From Jaltomata sinuosa (taxonomy: Eukaryota > Streptophyta > Magnoliopsida > Solanales > Solanaceae): a DNA stretch of 64,000 nucleotides. This document shows positions 46,535-57,816 of the stretch, one piece after another. Numbering within the stretch: the first letter of the stretch is position 1; each line of letters opens with the position of its first letter. The position numbers and the translations under genes are program-made. The stretch spans positions 1-64,000 of the forward strand of contig QJPP01003554.1 of the NCBI GenBank assembly GCA_003996215.1, given 5' to 3'. The notes below the pieces were generated by a model. That model searched no databases. It was not told the DNA's origin and worked only from the letters and a program-made list of their open reading frames with translations.

Positions 46535-46762
46535 ATACCAGGCATGGTACTCAAGCCAACTAGTGTTATTACCATACCAGGCGTTGTACCCAATCCAACC
46601 ATTAGTATTCTCGTACCAGGCATAGTACCCGAGCCAACTATTAGTAGTCCCGTACCAGGCGTGGTACCCGAGCCAACTAATAGTATTCCCGTACCATGCA
46701 TAGTACCCGAGTCAACCATTCATAACCTATACCAGGCATGGTAACCGAGCCAACCGAATGTC
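46535..46762. repeat. 39-bp tandem repeat, six copies (E4 5' LTR)
   Basis: Six units with the GTACCAGGCGTGGTAC core, matching the six in the 3' LTR. Confidence 0.9.
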
Positions 46763-48123
46763 ACACAATTCAACAGTCAACAAACAATGAACAAAAGCAC
46801 ACTTGTAAGCCAACAAGCAACAACACCTAGTTCATTTTACAAGACTTATAACCGGACAATTAGACATTCAAAAACCATTCACTAAGCATGCAACTCATAC
46901 GATACTAAGCAATAGTACATGAAACACTTAATGCACATTGGGAAAACAATAACCATCACCTACCCAATCCCGATTACATAAACTCAACTTTGGATCTCGT
47001 CCGCAGACTGAATTCCCATTCGCCCTTTTTTAACACATGGCTAGTAGATACATTTGTTTTTGAACCTTTTGCTAAGGCAAATACAATATAGGGAAGACCT
47101 ATCCCACCCTAGTACTTCCACCATTCCTGCTATTCTACTTCTTTTATATACAATCATTTTGGAAATTTTCTTTAATTAATCCCTTAACTACCATAGTATT
47201 TCTGGTTCCCCGAATCTTCCCGACACTCTAGTTCCTGAATTCTATCATCATATAAACCATAATAACCATAAACAACCCAGCATTTTACAAACAATATCTC
47301 AACCCAATCATTATCTAATTCAATCCAGCCAAACACAATACTCCTCCAGACTCCGTGCCCAAAGGCCTAGACATGGTTTCTCCTTTCTGTCTATACAATA
47401 ATATGAAATTAAAGTAGGTCAGTATCTACTCAATATAGAGAAAACCTAGCCTCCCTGGATATCAAGAAGCTACACAATGCAATTTTTGGCTCCGTAAAAG
47501 CGCTCCCTGATGGATGACAAGCCCAAAATCAGTGAATTTGCATCCTTTTAGCCGAAATCCCTCCTCCCCATGGATCCCAAGCTTTGGAGCAGCCTAAGAG
47601 GGGTTTTGGAGCAACCCTCATCTGTTTTGACTAAAAAAGAGAGAATGAGATTATAAAATCCATTTCTGGGCTTTCTAGTTCCATCATTCTACTATAGCGG
47701 ACTGCTAACCGCTACCGCGGTACCGCTATAGCAACCTAAATCCCGCTACAGCAGACTCAACTTTTTAAGCACGAACAATCTTCTATAAAAGAGTCATAAC
47801 TTTTTACTCGGGAAGCAAATTAATAAATGGTCGGTGGCATTGGAAAGAGGGCTCGGAGATCTTTAATTTGGTAGGGATCGAAACCCCTAACTCTTTATAT
47901 TCTAGGAGGAATGCTAGATTGAAGTTGACCCTAATTTGAACTTAGCCCAAAACAAAATCGGTAAGGAAACTTTCAAATTAACTTTGTGCTAGGAATATTG
48001 TATGACCTTAGTACATACCAAATGTACTCTCATACTAAAGAATTAATTCTAACTCTTATTATGAATGAAAGTCACCTACCTTGATTGCAAATATTTTTAG
48101 TAACGACAAAACATGTTATTACA

Positions 48124-50030
48124 GAGCCCTTCCTCTTGATCTTATCCCTTTAAATTCTGAGCATGCACTCATGGGAGTGTTGTGATCATCCTGTGTATTT
48201 TCATTTCTGGTCATAGGTTGTGGGGCCCATGTGCCTGCTTTTGACCCAAATTTTGACTCGTCTATACTTTTAGAAATATGGGTACCATTGTTCTAGTTTT
48301 AACGAGTAGAATTTCTTCTTGATAGTTTGACTGTTGTTCAGAGCTTCTCACAGCAGTTCGACCTCGGTCATCATTGTTCTAGCAGCTTGTCATTGGACGA
48401 CAGGTAGGTTATGATTTCCTCTTTTCTAGACTTTGTGTATATAGGATATAATTATACTAATTAGCTTCCTTGGGTTCAGTTTTATTATCTTGGCACCTCA
48501 GTCCTTGTCTGCTTCAGTTCTGACCATCTTATTTCACTCGTATTATTGTAATATTTGTTGTAGTTGGTAGTATTACCCTTGTGGTTATGTGTTTCCTTGT
48601 ATTTGACTCTGGAACATAGAAGGTGGGTTATTTGGGAATGTCCGTGAGTCTTGGATATTTATATTATAATTGTGGAGCTGGTTATCTGTGTTGTAGAGTG
48701 ATTGGATCCTGTGCAGGGCCGATAGGTTGATTGTGAGTTGGTGGGCTACTGTTTGTGTTTGTACATACCATTATCATGCATATAAGAGATTTTTCTGCAT
48801 GTTGTACTAATGTTTTGGCTACGGGTCTACTATAAATGGTTTTCCAAATCTTGCAGGCCCCGAGGGCTCATTTTCAGTAAAAATGATTATAAAAGGGTTT
48901 GGCACAGACTTTATGGATCTTTTTAGGGTAAAAGAGTTAAAATGATGATTTTGTCACCAATTTTTCATACTTATACTAGACTCGGCTGAGCCGTAGTGCT
49001 AGACATATTTTACTATTAGTTTGGGATGATACTAGACTCATTTGAGCCGAGCAACAGACTTGTTTTTACAAGTATTTGTAGACCTAAATACACCCTAGGA
49101 ACCCTACAAGGGGATTTTGAGACTTGTTTTACTGATTTAGACTCGGCTAGACTCTAGGCACGCATATTTGAGACTTTGGTTACTAGTTTGGATTCAGATA
49201 TATCTCGGATGATTATATTGAGATTTTGAGATATTGTATATGGTCTAGGACCTCTATGGACCTTGTCGATCCAAACTAGGAGCTACGTGCTTAGTGTGCC
49301 AGAGGAGGGGTATACGGGTGCATCCTTTCATGGATCATACCTACTGGGCCTATAGGTGTTGGAGGAGGTATATACAATATTGTGGTTATAGCTGGTTTCA
49401 TACTATTGCATTATATCATTCATTTATGTGTGATTCCACCCTTGTTTGCTGTTTTTTGAGTGTATGCTCCGGTAGTATGGGATGCCAAAGGGTTTGTTTT
49501 CACTTGTATATGTTCCTCGGGTGTATAGATACCAGTTGGGACTATAGGTAGATTTATTCTTATTATTACCCTATTGTAGTGCCGATTCATTCCTTAGTTA
49601 CTTGTGATTTTATTTGATCATCCTTACCTTGTGTGATTCACTGCTAGCATGTCTATGTTCATTTACTTTCCTTCCTTCCCTTTTTACTTAAGGTTACCGG
49701 TATACTGCCTATTTCTTAAACTCTCTTTCTATATATTATTGTTGCAAGGACCCCAGGTGCATTCCTCTTTCCTCCACATGTGTTCTGTGATATATATTAC
49801 TAGTAGCTAGCCGAGCATGATTGTTTTCTCCATCTATTTTATCTGTGCTAGCTTTCGTGTACTTACCCGTTTGCTTCTATGACTACGTTTTTTGCTTTCT
49901 GCTATTTATTGCTTTTATAACTTATATGTGCTCAGTCGGTCTAAGATGCCTACTGGGTACCCGATGATTTGCAATTGGGGCTCATACTACACTATGCATC
50001 TTCCTGGTGCAGATCCTAGTATGGGCCATC
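48124..50030 (+). repeat. LTR X, fragment A2 (after E4)
   Basis: Begins with the right GAGCC duplication and continues the LTR from 20556. 48200-48790 aligns with 61270-61890 in fragment C (GACGACAGGTAGGTTA, GGGCCGATAGGTTGATTG). 49285-50030 aligns with 57817-58650 in fragment B (TGGGCCTATAGG, CACCCTTGTTT, TTCCTGGTGCAGAT). It ends at about 50030 inside the LTR, where TAT-type coding sequence starts. Confidence 0.8.
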
Positions 50031-51383
50031 GAAGAAATGGATAGGGTAAGGGGATTAACCCGTTCTGGAAGGTGTTTCACCCCTGAAGAGTTGAGGAAAA
50101 CTAAACAAGTGAGGGATGACCAAATGCCGATTAAGAAGCTGATCACTGAGGAAGAGGCTGAAGAATTCTTGAAAAAAATGAAATTGTCAAACTATTCTAT
50201 TTTGGAACAATTGAGGAAGACTCTGGCCCAGATCTCTTTGTTGTCTTTGCTAATACACCCAGATGAACATCGTAAGGCTATAATAAAGATTCTAAATAAG
50301 GTGCATGTCCTTAGCGAGATTATTGTGAATCAATTGGAGAAAGTTTCTGGGAGAATCCTTGAAGTAAACAGGATTACCTTCTCAGATGATGAACTACATG
50401 TGGAGGTCACTGGAAATAATCGAGGCCTTCATAAGACTGTGAAGTGTGAGCATTCTTATGTCACTTGGGTCTTGATCGAGGGAGGCTCTGGTGCAAATAT
50501 CTGTCCTCTGTCAACCTTGCAAAAACTAAATATATATACTAAAATGATTCAATATAATAATGTATGTGTTAGAGATTTTGATGGAGTAAAGACAGATGCC
50601 ATTAGTGACACAGAGCTCGTACTGACAATAGGGCCTATTGATTTTATCATAAATTTCAAGGTATTGAACATCGACGCATCTTACAATCTATTATTGGGAA
50701 TACCATGGGTGCATGGGGCTGGGGCTCTCGCATCTACACTGCATGAAATGATCAAGTTTTAACACAACAGGCAAGAAGTGATTGTTCACGATGAAGGGTC
50801 TTTGTCCACCTATAAAGACTCATCCATTCCTTTTTCTGAAGAAGATAATGCAACTGGGGCACTGGTCTATCAATCTTTTGATGTAGTGGTTCTTGTGCAT
50901 ATCCTTGAAGGGAATCTCATTCCAAAACCAAAATTGCCCTTTGCATCAATTATGGGGATAAACAAAATGTTAAAACATGGGTTCGAACCAGGAAAAGGCT
51001 TAAGGGTATCTTTTCAATGAAGAGCTCATCCAGTGAGCCCACATGAGAGCCTCGATAGTTTTGGTTTGGGGTATAACCCCACTACTGCAGACAGAAAATG
51101 GTACAAGAAGAAGAAAAAGAAAGCATGGTCACTTACCAAGCCAATACCACCAATTTACAAATCATTCGTCAGCGCTGCCGAGTCCTCTATGTTACCGATT
51201 CTAAAACCAGTGTGGGATGTTGATACAAATTTGGCTAACTACTTCCAAAACTTGTTTGTCGAGGCTGATATGGTTGAAATTAGAGAAGGTCCCAGTAATG
51301 CAGAGGTGCAATTTAATGTCCCTGATATCCAGCTCAACAATTGGGAGGTCACTCCTCTCCCCATCAGGAAGGAGTCTTGGTAG
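50031..51383 (+). pseudogene. TAT/Ogre-type protease region with G-patch-like motif (E5)
   Basis: One frame to the TAG at 51381, with stops only at 50760 and 51018. The opening GLTRSGRCFTPEEL, then ISLLSLLIHPDEHRKA, resembles the TAT lineage pol N-terminus. The protease-like part has VLIEGGSGANICPLSTL and NIDASYNLLLGIPWVHGAGA. A G-patch-like motif (MLKHGFEPGKGL) follows at about 50970-51005. Gag and the 5' LTR are missing. The active site reads EGGSG where D is expected. Confidence 0.82.
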
Positions 51384-51571
51384 TCTGTTTTGTTTTTCTT
51401 TCTGTTATCTGAGTTATTCCTGGGTTGTAATTCAAATTTTATCTTGTTTGTTTTAATGTTCAAACCCTTCTATCTTACCTTTTAATGAAATACAATTTCC
51501 CTTTTTCTATCCGAGTCAAATATATTTATTTATTTACTTTTTTTGTACAATTCTTTCTATGCTGATTCTAG
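51380..51571 (+). other. Candidate Ogre-type intron between protease and RT (E5)
   Basis: A T-rich stretch of 192 bp begins GT (51380) and ends CTAG (51571). Upstream is the protease frame, which would otherwise stop at 51381. Removing the stretch joins codon TG|T and continues in open frame from 51573 into the RT N-terminal segment. Ogre elements are known to carry an intron between protease and RT. This one is an inference from position, composition and frame. Confidence 0.5.
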
Positions 51572-52722
51572 TGATATAAGATGCATATGGAATTTTCAGC
51601 TAGATCATAAAATCCAATCTAATTTTGAAACAATGAACCAAAAAGTTGAATATGATGAAGATGAAGTATTTTAGGAAATAAACAAGGATTTCAAACATTT
51701 TCAGAACAAATCAAACCATAATATGAATGAACTGAGGTAATCAATCTAGGAGATCATGAAAATATTAGGGAGACTATGATAAGCATACATTCTCAACAAC
51801 AACAAAAGGAAGAAATAAGTCAGGATCTATTTGATTACAAAGATATTTTTGCATGGTCTTATGATTATATGCCTGGTCTAAGCACTGATCTGGTAGTTCA
51901 CAAGTTGCCAACTGATCCCACATTCTTTTCTATTAAGCAAAAGTTAAGAAAACTTAAAACTGACATGAGCATAATAATTAAAGAAGATATCACGAAGCAA
52001 CTTGAGGCCAAAGTCATTTGAGTCGCTCAGTATCCTACTTGGTTAGCCAAAATCGTCCCTGTCCCAAAGAAAGATGGCAAGGTTCGAGTGTGTGTTGATT
52101 ATTGTAATCTAAACAAAGCAAGACCAAAAGATAAGTTTTCATTGTCCAACATCCATATTTTGCTAGACAATTGTGCTAAGCGTGAAATAACATCTTGTGC
52201 TACGCAGGGTACCACCAGATAAATATGGATAATGAGGATGCAGAAAAGAGATCTTTTATCACATCATGGGGTACATATTATTATCGAGTCATGCCTTTTA
52301 GGCTAAAGAACATTGGGGAAACTTACATGAGGGAAATGACCACTATGTTTCATGATATGATGCATAAAAATATTGAAGTTTATGTGGATGATGTGATCAT
52401 TAAATCAAAAAGGTAGTCTGACCATGTCAAAGATCTAAGGAAATTATTTGAAAGGCTTTGAAGGTATAATCTCAAGCTTAATCCAACAAAATATGTATTT
52501 AGAGTCCCGTCCAGAAAGCTTTTGGGGTTTATAGTTAGCCGGCGTGGTATTGAGTTAGATCCTTCAAAGGTAAAAGCTATTCAAGAATTGCCACCGACAA
52601 CGAACAAAACTGAGGTGATGAGCTTACTTGGTAGGTTGAACTATATCAGTAGATTCATTGCCCAACTCACGACAACTTGCAAGCCCATTGTTATGTTGTT
52701 GAAGAAGAATGCTACGGTTTAA
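51572..52722 (+). pseudogene. Reverse transcriptase (E5, TAT lineage)
   Basis: YKDIFAWSYDYMPGL (51836-51880) is a hallmark of TAT-type RT, followed by WLAKIVPVPKKDGKVRVCVDY (52040-52105). A frameshift occurs near 52190. Then come SFITSWGTYYYRVMPF, the palm motif VYVDDVIIKS (52378-52407, both Asp present), and GFIVSRRGIELDPSKVKAI with LLGRLNYISRFIAQ. Stops at 52019, 52414 and 52459 and the frameshift inactivate it. Confidence 0.88.
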
Positions 52723-53802
52723 TGGATTGAAGAATGTCAAGAGGCGTTTGATAGAATCAAAAGGTACTTATCAAATTCACTTGTGTTAGTTCCACCCGAG
52801 TCAGGAAGCCCTTGATATTATACATGTCAATTTTGGACAATTCTTTTAGTTGCGTACTGGTTCAACATGAGATCACGGGAAAAGAAAAGCAGGCCATCTA
52901 TTACCTTAGCAAGAAATTCACCACTTATGAGGCTAAGAACTCTTCTTGAACGGATGTGTTACTGATTTGGCTAGCACAGAAGTTGAAGCATTACCTTTTA
53001 TCCTACACTACTTACCTCATTTCTCGCATGGATCCCTTAAAATAGAACTTTCAGAAGCCTATGCCCATGGGTAGACTTGGAAAATGGCAGATACTACTCA
53101 CAGAGTTTGACATTGTCTACGTAACACGGACTACAATAAAACCCCAACCTTTGGCAGATCATTTGACAGTTAAAGACATATTTTCCTGATGAAGAGGTAT
53201 CATGTATTGATGAAGCTATTTATGATAATAACCCAAGTTGGAAGTTATTCTTTGATGGAGCAGCTAATGTGAAAGGAGTTGGGGTAGGAGTCGTTCTCGT
53301 TTCTGAATTAGGGCAATGATATCCTATAATAGCCCAGCTTTGGTTCTATTGTACCAATAATATGGTATAGTATGAATCTTGTATCTTGGGCTTTATGTTA
53401 GCTATCTACATGGTAATCCAATAAATATTGGTGTTAGGAGACTCGGACTTTCTAGTCCACAAAATTCAAGGAAAATGGAAAACTCATGACTCGAAGCTCA
53501 TACCATATCGAGATTGTTTGCAGGATCTTTGTCAAAAGTTTGTATTAGTGAAGTTTAGACACATTCCCAGAGTTCATAATGATATTGATGATGCCTTAGC
53601 CACTTTGTCTTCTATGCTTAAACATCCCGAGAAAACTCACATTGACCCTTTGCACATACAAATTCGTGAGCAACATGGTTATTGCAATGCGGTCGAAGAA
53701 GAACTCGATGGTGAACCTTGGTTCCATGATATCAAAGAATATATTCAATCTGGAGAGTATCCAATGCATGCCGATAGTAATCAAAAGAGAACTATTCGGT
53801 GA
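52723..53802 (+). pseudogene. Two RNase H domains (E5)
   Basis: 52723-53180 is the decayed RT-linked RNase H (WIEECQEAFDRIKRYL, then shifted frames). 53230-53640 is a second domain of the archaeal-like type: WKLFFDGAANVKGVGVG, an acidic position in YESCILGF, VLGDSDFLVHKIQGKW and DIDDALATLSSM. Presence of both is characteristic of the TAT lineage. Stops at 53317, 53368 and 53422. Confidence 0.85.
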
Positions 53803-54960
53803 TTATTTAGCAGATTTTTCTTAAGTGGAGGACTTTTGTACAAGAAGACTCTCGATTTATGACTTCTAAGGTGCATAGATGCTAGAGAGGCTTTAACTAT
53901 CATGACTGGAATACATTCTGGAGTTTATGGACTGCACATGAATGGGTATTTCTTAGCAAGGAAAATTCTTCGAGCGGGTTATTACTGGCTCACCATGGAG
54001 TGGTATTCCATACATTTTGTTCGTAAATTCCATGAGTGCCAAATACATGGTAATTTGATACATTCTCCTCCTTCGGAGTTGCACACAATGTCTGCCCTAT
54101 GGCCCTTCATGGCTTGAGGGATTGATGTGATCAGGCCAATTGAGCCAAAAGCATCAAATAGACACATATTTATCCTAGTAGCCATTGATTATTTTACAAA
54201 ATGGGCGGAGGCAGTAACTTTCAAGTCTGTGACCAAAAAGGTTATGGTGAATTTTGTTCATTTCAACATCATTTGCCGATTCGATATTTCAAATGTGATT
54301 GTTACAAATAATGCCACAAATCTCAATAGTCACTTGATGCAAGAGGTATGCCAACAGTTTAAGATTTCATATCAGAACTCAACTCCCTACCGCACAAAGG
54401 CAAATGGGGCTGTAGAAGCCACCAATAAGAACATCAAGAAGGTACTTCGTAAAATGGTACAAGTTTCCCGACAGTAGCATGAGAAGTTGCCTTTTGCTTT
54501 ATTATGGTATTGCACTACTATTCGCACCTCAATATATGCAACTCCATATTTATTTGTATATGGAACAAAAGGAGTTATACCTACGGAGGTTGAGATCCCA
54601 TCGCTTAGAATTTTTGTGGAAGCAGAAATTGATGATGACGAGTGGGTCAAGACCTGATTGGAGCAACTGATCTTGCTTGATAAAAAGAGATTTTAGTATG
54701 TCATAGCCAATTTTATCAGAAGAGAATGGCACGAGCATATAACAAAAAATTTATCCCAGACGTTTAGAAGTGGGGCAATTAGTATTGAGGTGCATCCTCC
54801 CACACCAGGCCGAAGCAAAGGGAAAATTTTATCCAAAATGGTAGGGACCATTCATTGTGAAGAAGGTATTGCCCAATGGTGCTTTGTATTTGAAAAATAT
54901 AGAAGAAAAAATGACAGAAATAACTATCAATGCTGATGTTGTGCAGAGATATTATGTATG
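53803..54960 (+). pseudogene. Integrase, second catalytic Asp lost (E5)
   Basis: Same frame as the second RNase H. The N-terminal part reads IHSGVYGLHMNGYFLARKIL. The core has AIDYFTKWAEAV with the first Asp; IVTNNATNLNSHLM, where TDN of the family is TNN; and KANGAVEATNKNIKKVLRKM with Glu present. The frame shifts near 54480, and the C-terminal region is shredded to about 54960. It has no chromodomain, as expected for TAT. Confidence 0.85.
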
Positions 54961-57695
54961 ATCCATTTTATTTTCAGTATTAGATTCTTCGCTTTGTACT
55001 TGACATTTCAAAGGTTGATACGATGAAGGCATTTTATTTTGCTACCCAAAATATTATGTCATCCTTTTGCTACCCCTGTTGAGCTTTAGTTTATTTGTGT
55101 TTCTTACCCCTCTTTCGGAATCATAAAAAAGTTGAAAAAAAGAAAGGAAAAGAAAGGTGAAAAAAGAAAAGAGAAAAGAAGAAGAAAAATGACAACACAA
55201 AAAATAACCAATGGAAAAATAAAACAAATCAGTTGCCTGAACTACGTTTGACATGATTCTTATTACGACAAGATACGTAGGCAAGCCTATCGCTGGAGTT
55301 CAGTACAACAATATAAAAGTCTAATATTTTCCGTTTTAAAGAAACTGGGGCAGAAGTTGTTTTTCTTTAGAGTCGATTACAAAAGTTGTAAATCAACCCC
55401 ATCATCTGGTGTCATATTTAAGCCTTCATGCTTTCTTTTCTTTCTACCCCTGTCAAAAATCCACGTTACAACCAAAAGAAAGACCTTTGGATCAACTTTT
55501 AGAATGTCAGGTTAAAGCGTGTTATGGATACAAAACAATTGCACCATGGAAGATACTTTTGTTTATCAACACAAGGTGGGGAAAAGGAAAAATGAGAGAG
55601 TCTGATTGGTGAAAAACTTCACTGGAACTATAAGGCGACGGTGAGTAAGAGAAAGTCAAAGTGAGAGAGCCTTATTGGTGAAAATCTTCACAGGCACCGT
55701 AGGGCGAATAAGGACCTGAATGTGGATATGGTTTTCTGAAACACAAGGATCTTTGTTTCAGAGTCAGAAGATTGCCAAAAGTTTGTGACTAGATTGGCTT
55801 GAATATTGGGCTAATCAATCCAAAGTGCATGTCATGATCGTTTGAGCCGGCTACCACACTCAGATAAGTTTTCCTTTTCTTTTTCTCCCCAAAAGGGACA
55901 TCTCTTGTTGATTTCTATTTCTCTATTCTCTATCTTTTCATCACTTCATTTTCATATGTCTTTTAATCGAGTTCATGTCAAGTGAGAAAGTATTTCAAAA
56001 CATGCTACCAAGTTTTCCAATTGCACAAAGCAAAACAAATGACCAGCACATGAAAGTAACATACTTTAAACTGGAATAAACGCCCAAGAATTATTGTCTA
56101 CTGAGACGTTTCAAATTCATGGAAGTACAAGGGGAAATAAATATTGGATTAAGGGACACCATGAAATAGAGGTATAATATAGGATCAAAGTCACCCAAGG
56201 TCATTATTGGTAGAAAGAAATTGGCGTCAAAAGTACAACAAGTCAGTAATGGGCATACATCAGTTTGGAATAGAGCAGAACATGACAAGTGCGGGAGCAA
56301 TCACCTTGAGAGCCAAAGCCATAAACCAACCACTAAATCTTTAAAATTCACTAATTTTCTTTGTTTGAAATAGGGGAAAAATTTGTTCATTTGTTGCAGA
56401 TACCTCGTAAGAGAGAATAAGTTAACAATTTCAGAATCAAAGTCAAGACCCTCCTGGAAAATGAGATTCATTTTTAGTGGCAGGACCCTCCTGGAAAATG
56501 GGATTTATCTTTAGTAACATGACCTTCCTGGAAAATAGGACTAGCAGGACCCTCTTGGATAATGGGATTTAGCGTAGCAAGACCCTCTTGAAAAATAGGA
56601 TTTATTTTTAGTAGCAGGACCTCTTGGAAAATGGAATTTATTTTAGTTCAGGAGCCTCCTGGATAATGGGATTTAGCATAGCAGGACCCTCCTGAAAAAT
56701 GGAATTTATTTTAGTAGCAGGACCTTCCTAGAAAAAATGGGACTAGCAGGACCCTCTTGAATAATGGGATTTATTTTAATTCAGGACCCTCCTGGATAAT
56801 GGGATATAGGATAGCAGGACCCTTCTAAAAATAGGACTAACACGATCTTCCTGGAGAATGAAATTTATTTTTAGTTCAGGACCCTCCTGAATAATGAAAT
56901 TTAATTTAATCTTATCTTCATGAAGAATGGAGTTTACCTCCAATGATCGGAAACTATCTGAAGGGTGTGATGGAACAAAAGATCTAAGTGTATTCAAAAA
57001 TCTTGGTTCACAAGCCAAGTATCATTTTTGGTTCATACTCACAAAATTTTCTTTACTTTAAACTGGGGCAGAATATTTTATTCTATTTTTATTTGTTCGC
57101 AGGAATCCATTTGGATAATAAGATCAAAACATTCTTTCTCAAGCTTAGGAGCCTTCCTGGAAAACAAGATAAATTTTGTTTGCTGAGAAGTAGCAGGAGC
57201 CCACCCAAAGAACAAGGTCAACTTTCAAGTTCATCTTAGTTTCAAGTTCAGGAACTTAAATGAAAAACATGATAACCTTCAGAATCAAGTCGCAGGATCC
57301 CACCTAAAGAATATGGTCCATTTTCAAGTTCAATTGAAGATCAAAACATCTATCTCACCATTGGAGAAGACATGAAGATTCAAGAGAGGCTGCATAGATA
57401 GGATCTTGTACTTGTAATTTTATTTTTTCATTTTTTGTCTTTCATTTTGATGAAAACACAGGAGCCATAACTAGAGCCGTGACAGGACCTCACTCGACCT
57501 CCAACTCATTATCCCATAATTTTATCTCCTTGAACTACACGTGACATGATTTCCTTATAACCTGGGATATGTAGGTTGTCCAGAACCAGGACTCGATCAC
57601 ATCTTTTTGGTCTTTTCCCTTTTAAAAAATAATGTCTGGTCAAAACTTGTCTTGTCGTCTACTTCTTTGTCTGAGATCCCTTTGATTCCCAATCA
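54961..57695 (+). other. E5 3' untranslated region
   Basis: No gene. Contents in order: a purine tract on the plus strand (55125-55195, mostly A and G); a conserved TAT-type block at 55235-55285 (TGAACTACGTTTGACATGAT, then AGATACGTAGGCA); two near copies of a GATTGGTGAAAAACTTCAC word at 55600-55695; a tandem array at 56440-56925; related GGAGCC repeats to 57330; and a second copy of the TAT block at 57530-57595. Confidence 0.7.
56440..56925. repeat. Degenerate tandem array in E5 3' region
   Basis: About 14 copies of a variable 28-39 bp unit built on GCAGGACCCTCCTGG, AAAATGGGATTTA and TTTTTAGTA. Tandem arrays between integrase and 3' LTR are common in TAT/Ogre elements. Confidence 0.88.
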
Positions 57696-57816
57696 AAGAA
57701 GGGAAGATGTAGACACATAATTTTTGACCCTCCCCGAGTTTTATCGCATAAATTTAGCTAAATATTTATTTTTAGTCTATTTTTGTTTTAACTTTCAAGG
57801 CTCTTTACGAGTTGTT
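57696..57816 (+). repeat. Polypurine tract and first 110 bp of the E5 3' LTR
   Basis: AAGAAGGGAAGA (57696-57707) precedes TGTAGACACATAATTTTTG, a typical TAT/Ogre LTR start at 57708. At about 57817 the sequence switches to LTR X. Confidence 0.7.

Larger units (their letters stand above)
20557..48123 (-). mobile_element. E4: long-LTR, gene-less (LARD-like) retrotransposon, minus strand
   Basis: Two LTRs of about 3.2 kb (20557-23801 and 44893-48123), an exact GAGCC duplication and a tRNA-iMet primer site at 44879-44890 define a minus-strand element. The large span comes from E6 and E7 inserted inside it. Its own internal DNA is only about 2.25 kb (23802-25662 and 44501-44892) and has no gag or pol. 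LTR segments, 39-bp repeats and leader resemble E2, so it is probably a non-autonomous partner of E2-like elements. Confidence 0.9.
44893..48123 (-). repeat. 5' LTR of E4
   Basis: From TGTCACGACCCAAC to ATGTTATTACA on the plus strand. It contains the 26-bp array (45526-45727), the 39-bp array with six units (46535-46762) and GCTACCGCGGTACCGCTATAGC-like dyads (47690-47750). No gene is present. Confidence 0.9.

Noticed and set aside
50007..54960. Possible endogenous pararetrovirus (caulimovirid) pol
   Set aside because: The order protease, RT, RNase H, second RNase H, integrase, plus polypurine tract and an LTR start, identifies a TAT-type LTR retrotransposon. No movement-protein or coat motifs are seen.
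55125..55195. Purine tract considered as the E5 polypurine tract
   Set aside because: No LTR start follows. The AAGAAGGGAAGA tract before TGTAGACAC at 57708 is the better candidate.
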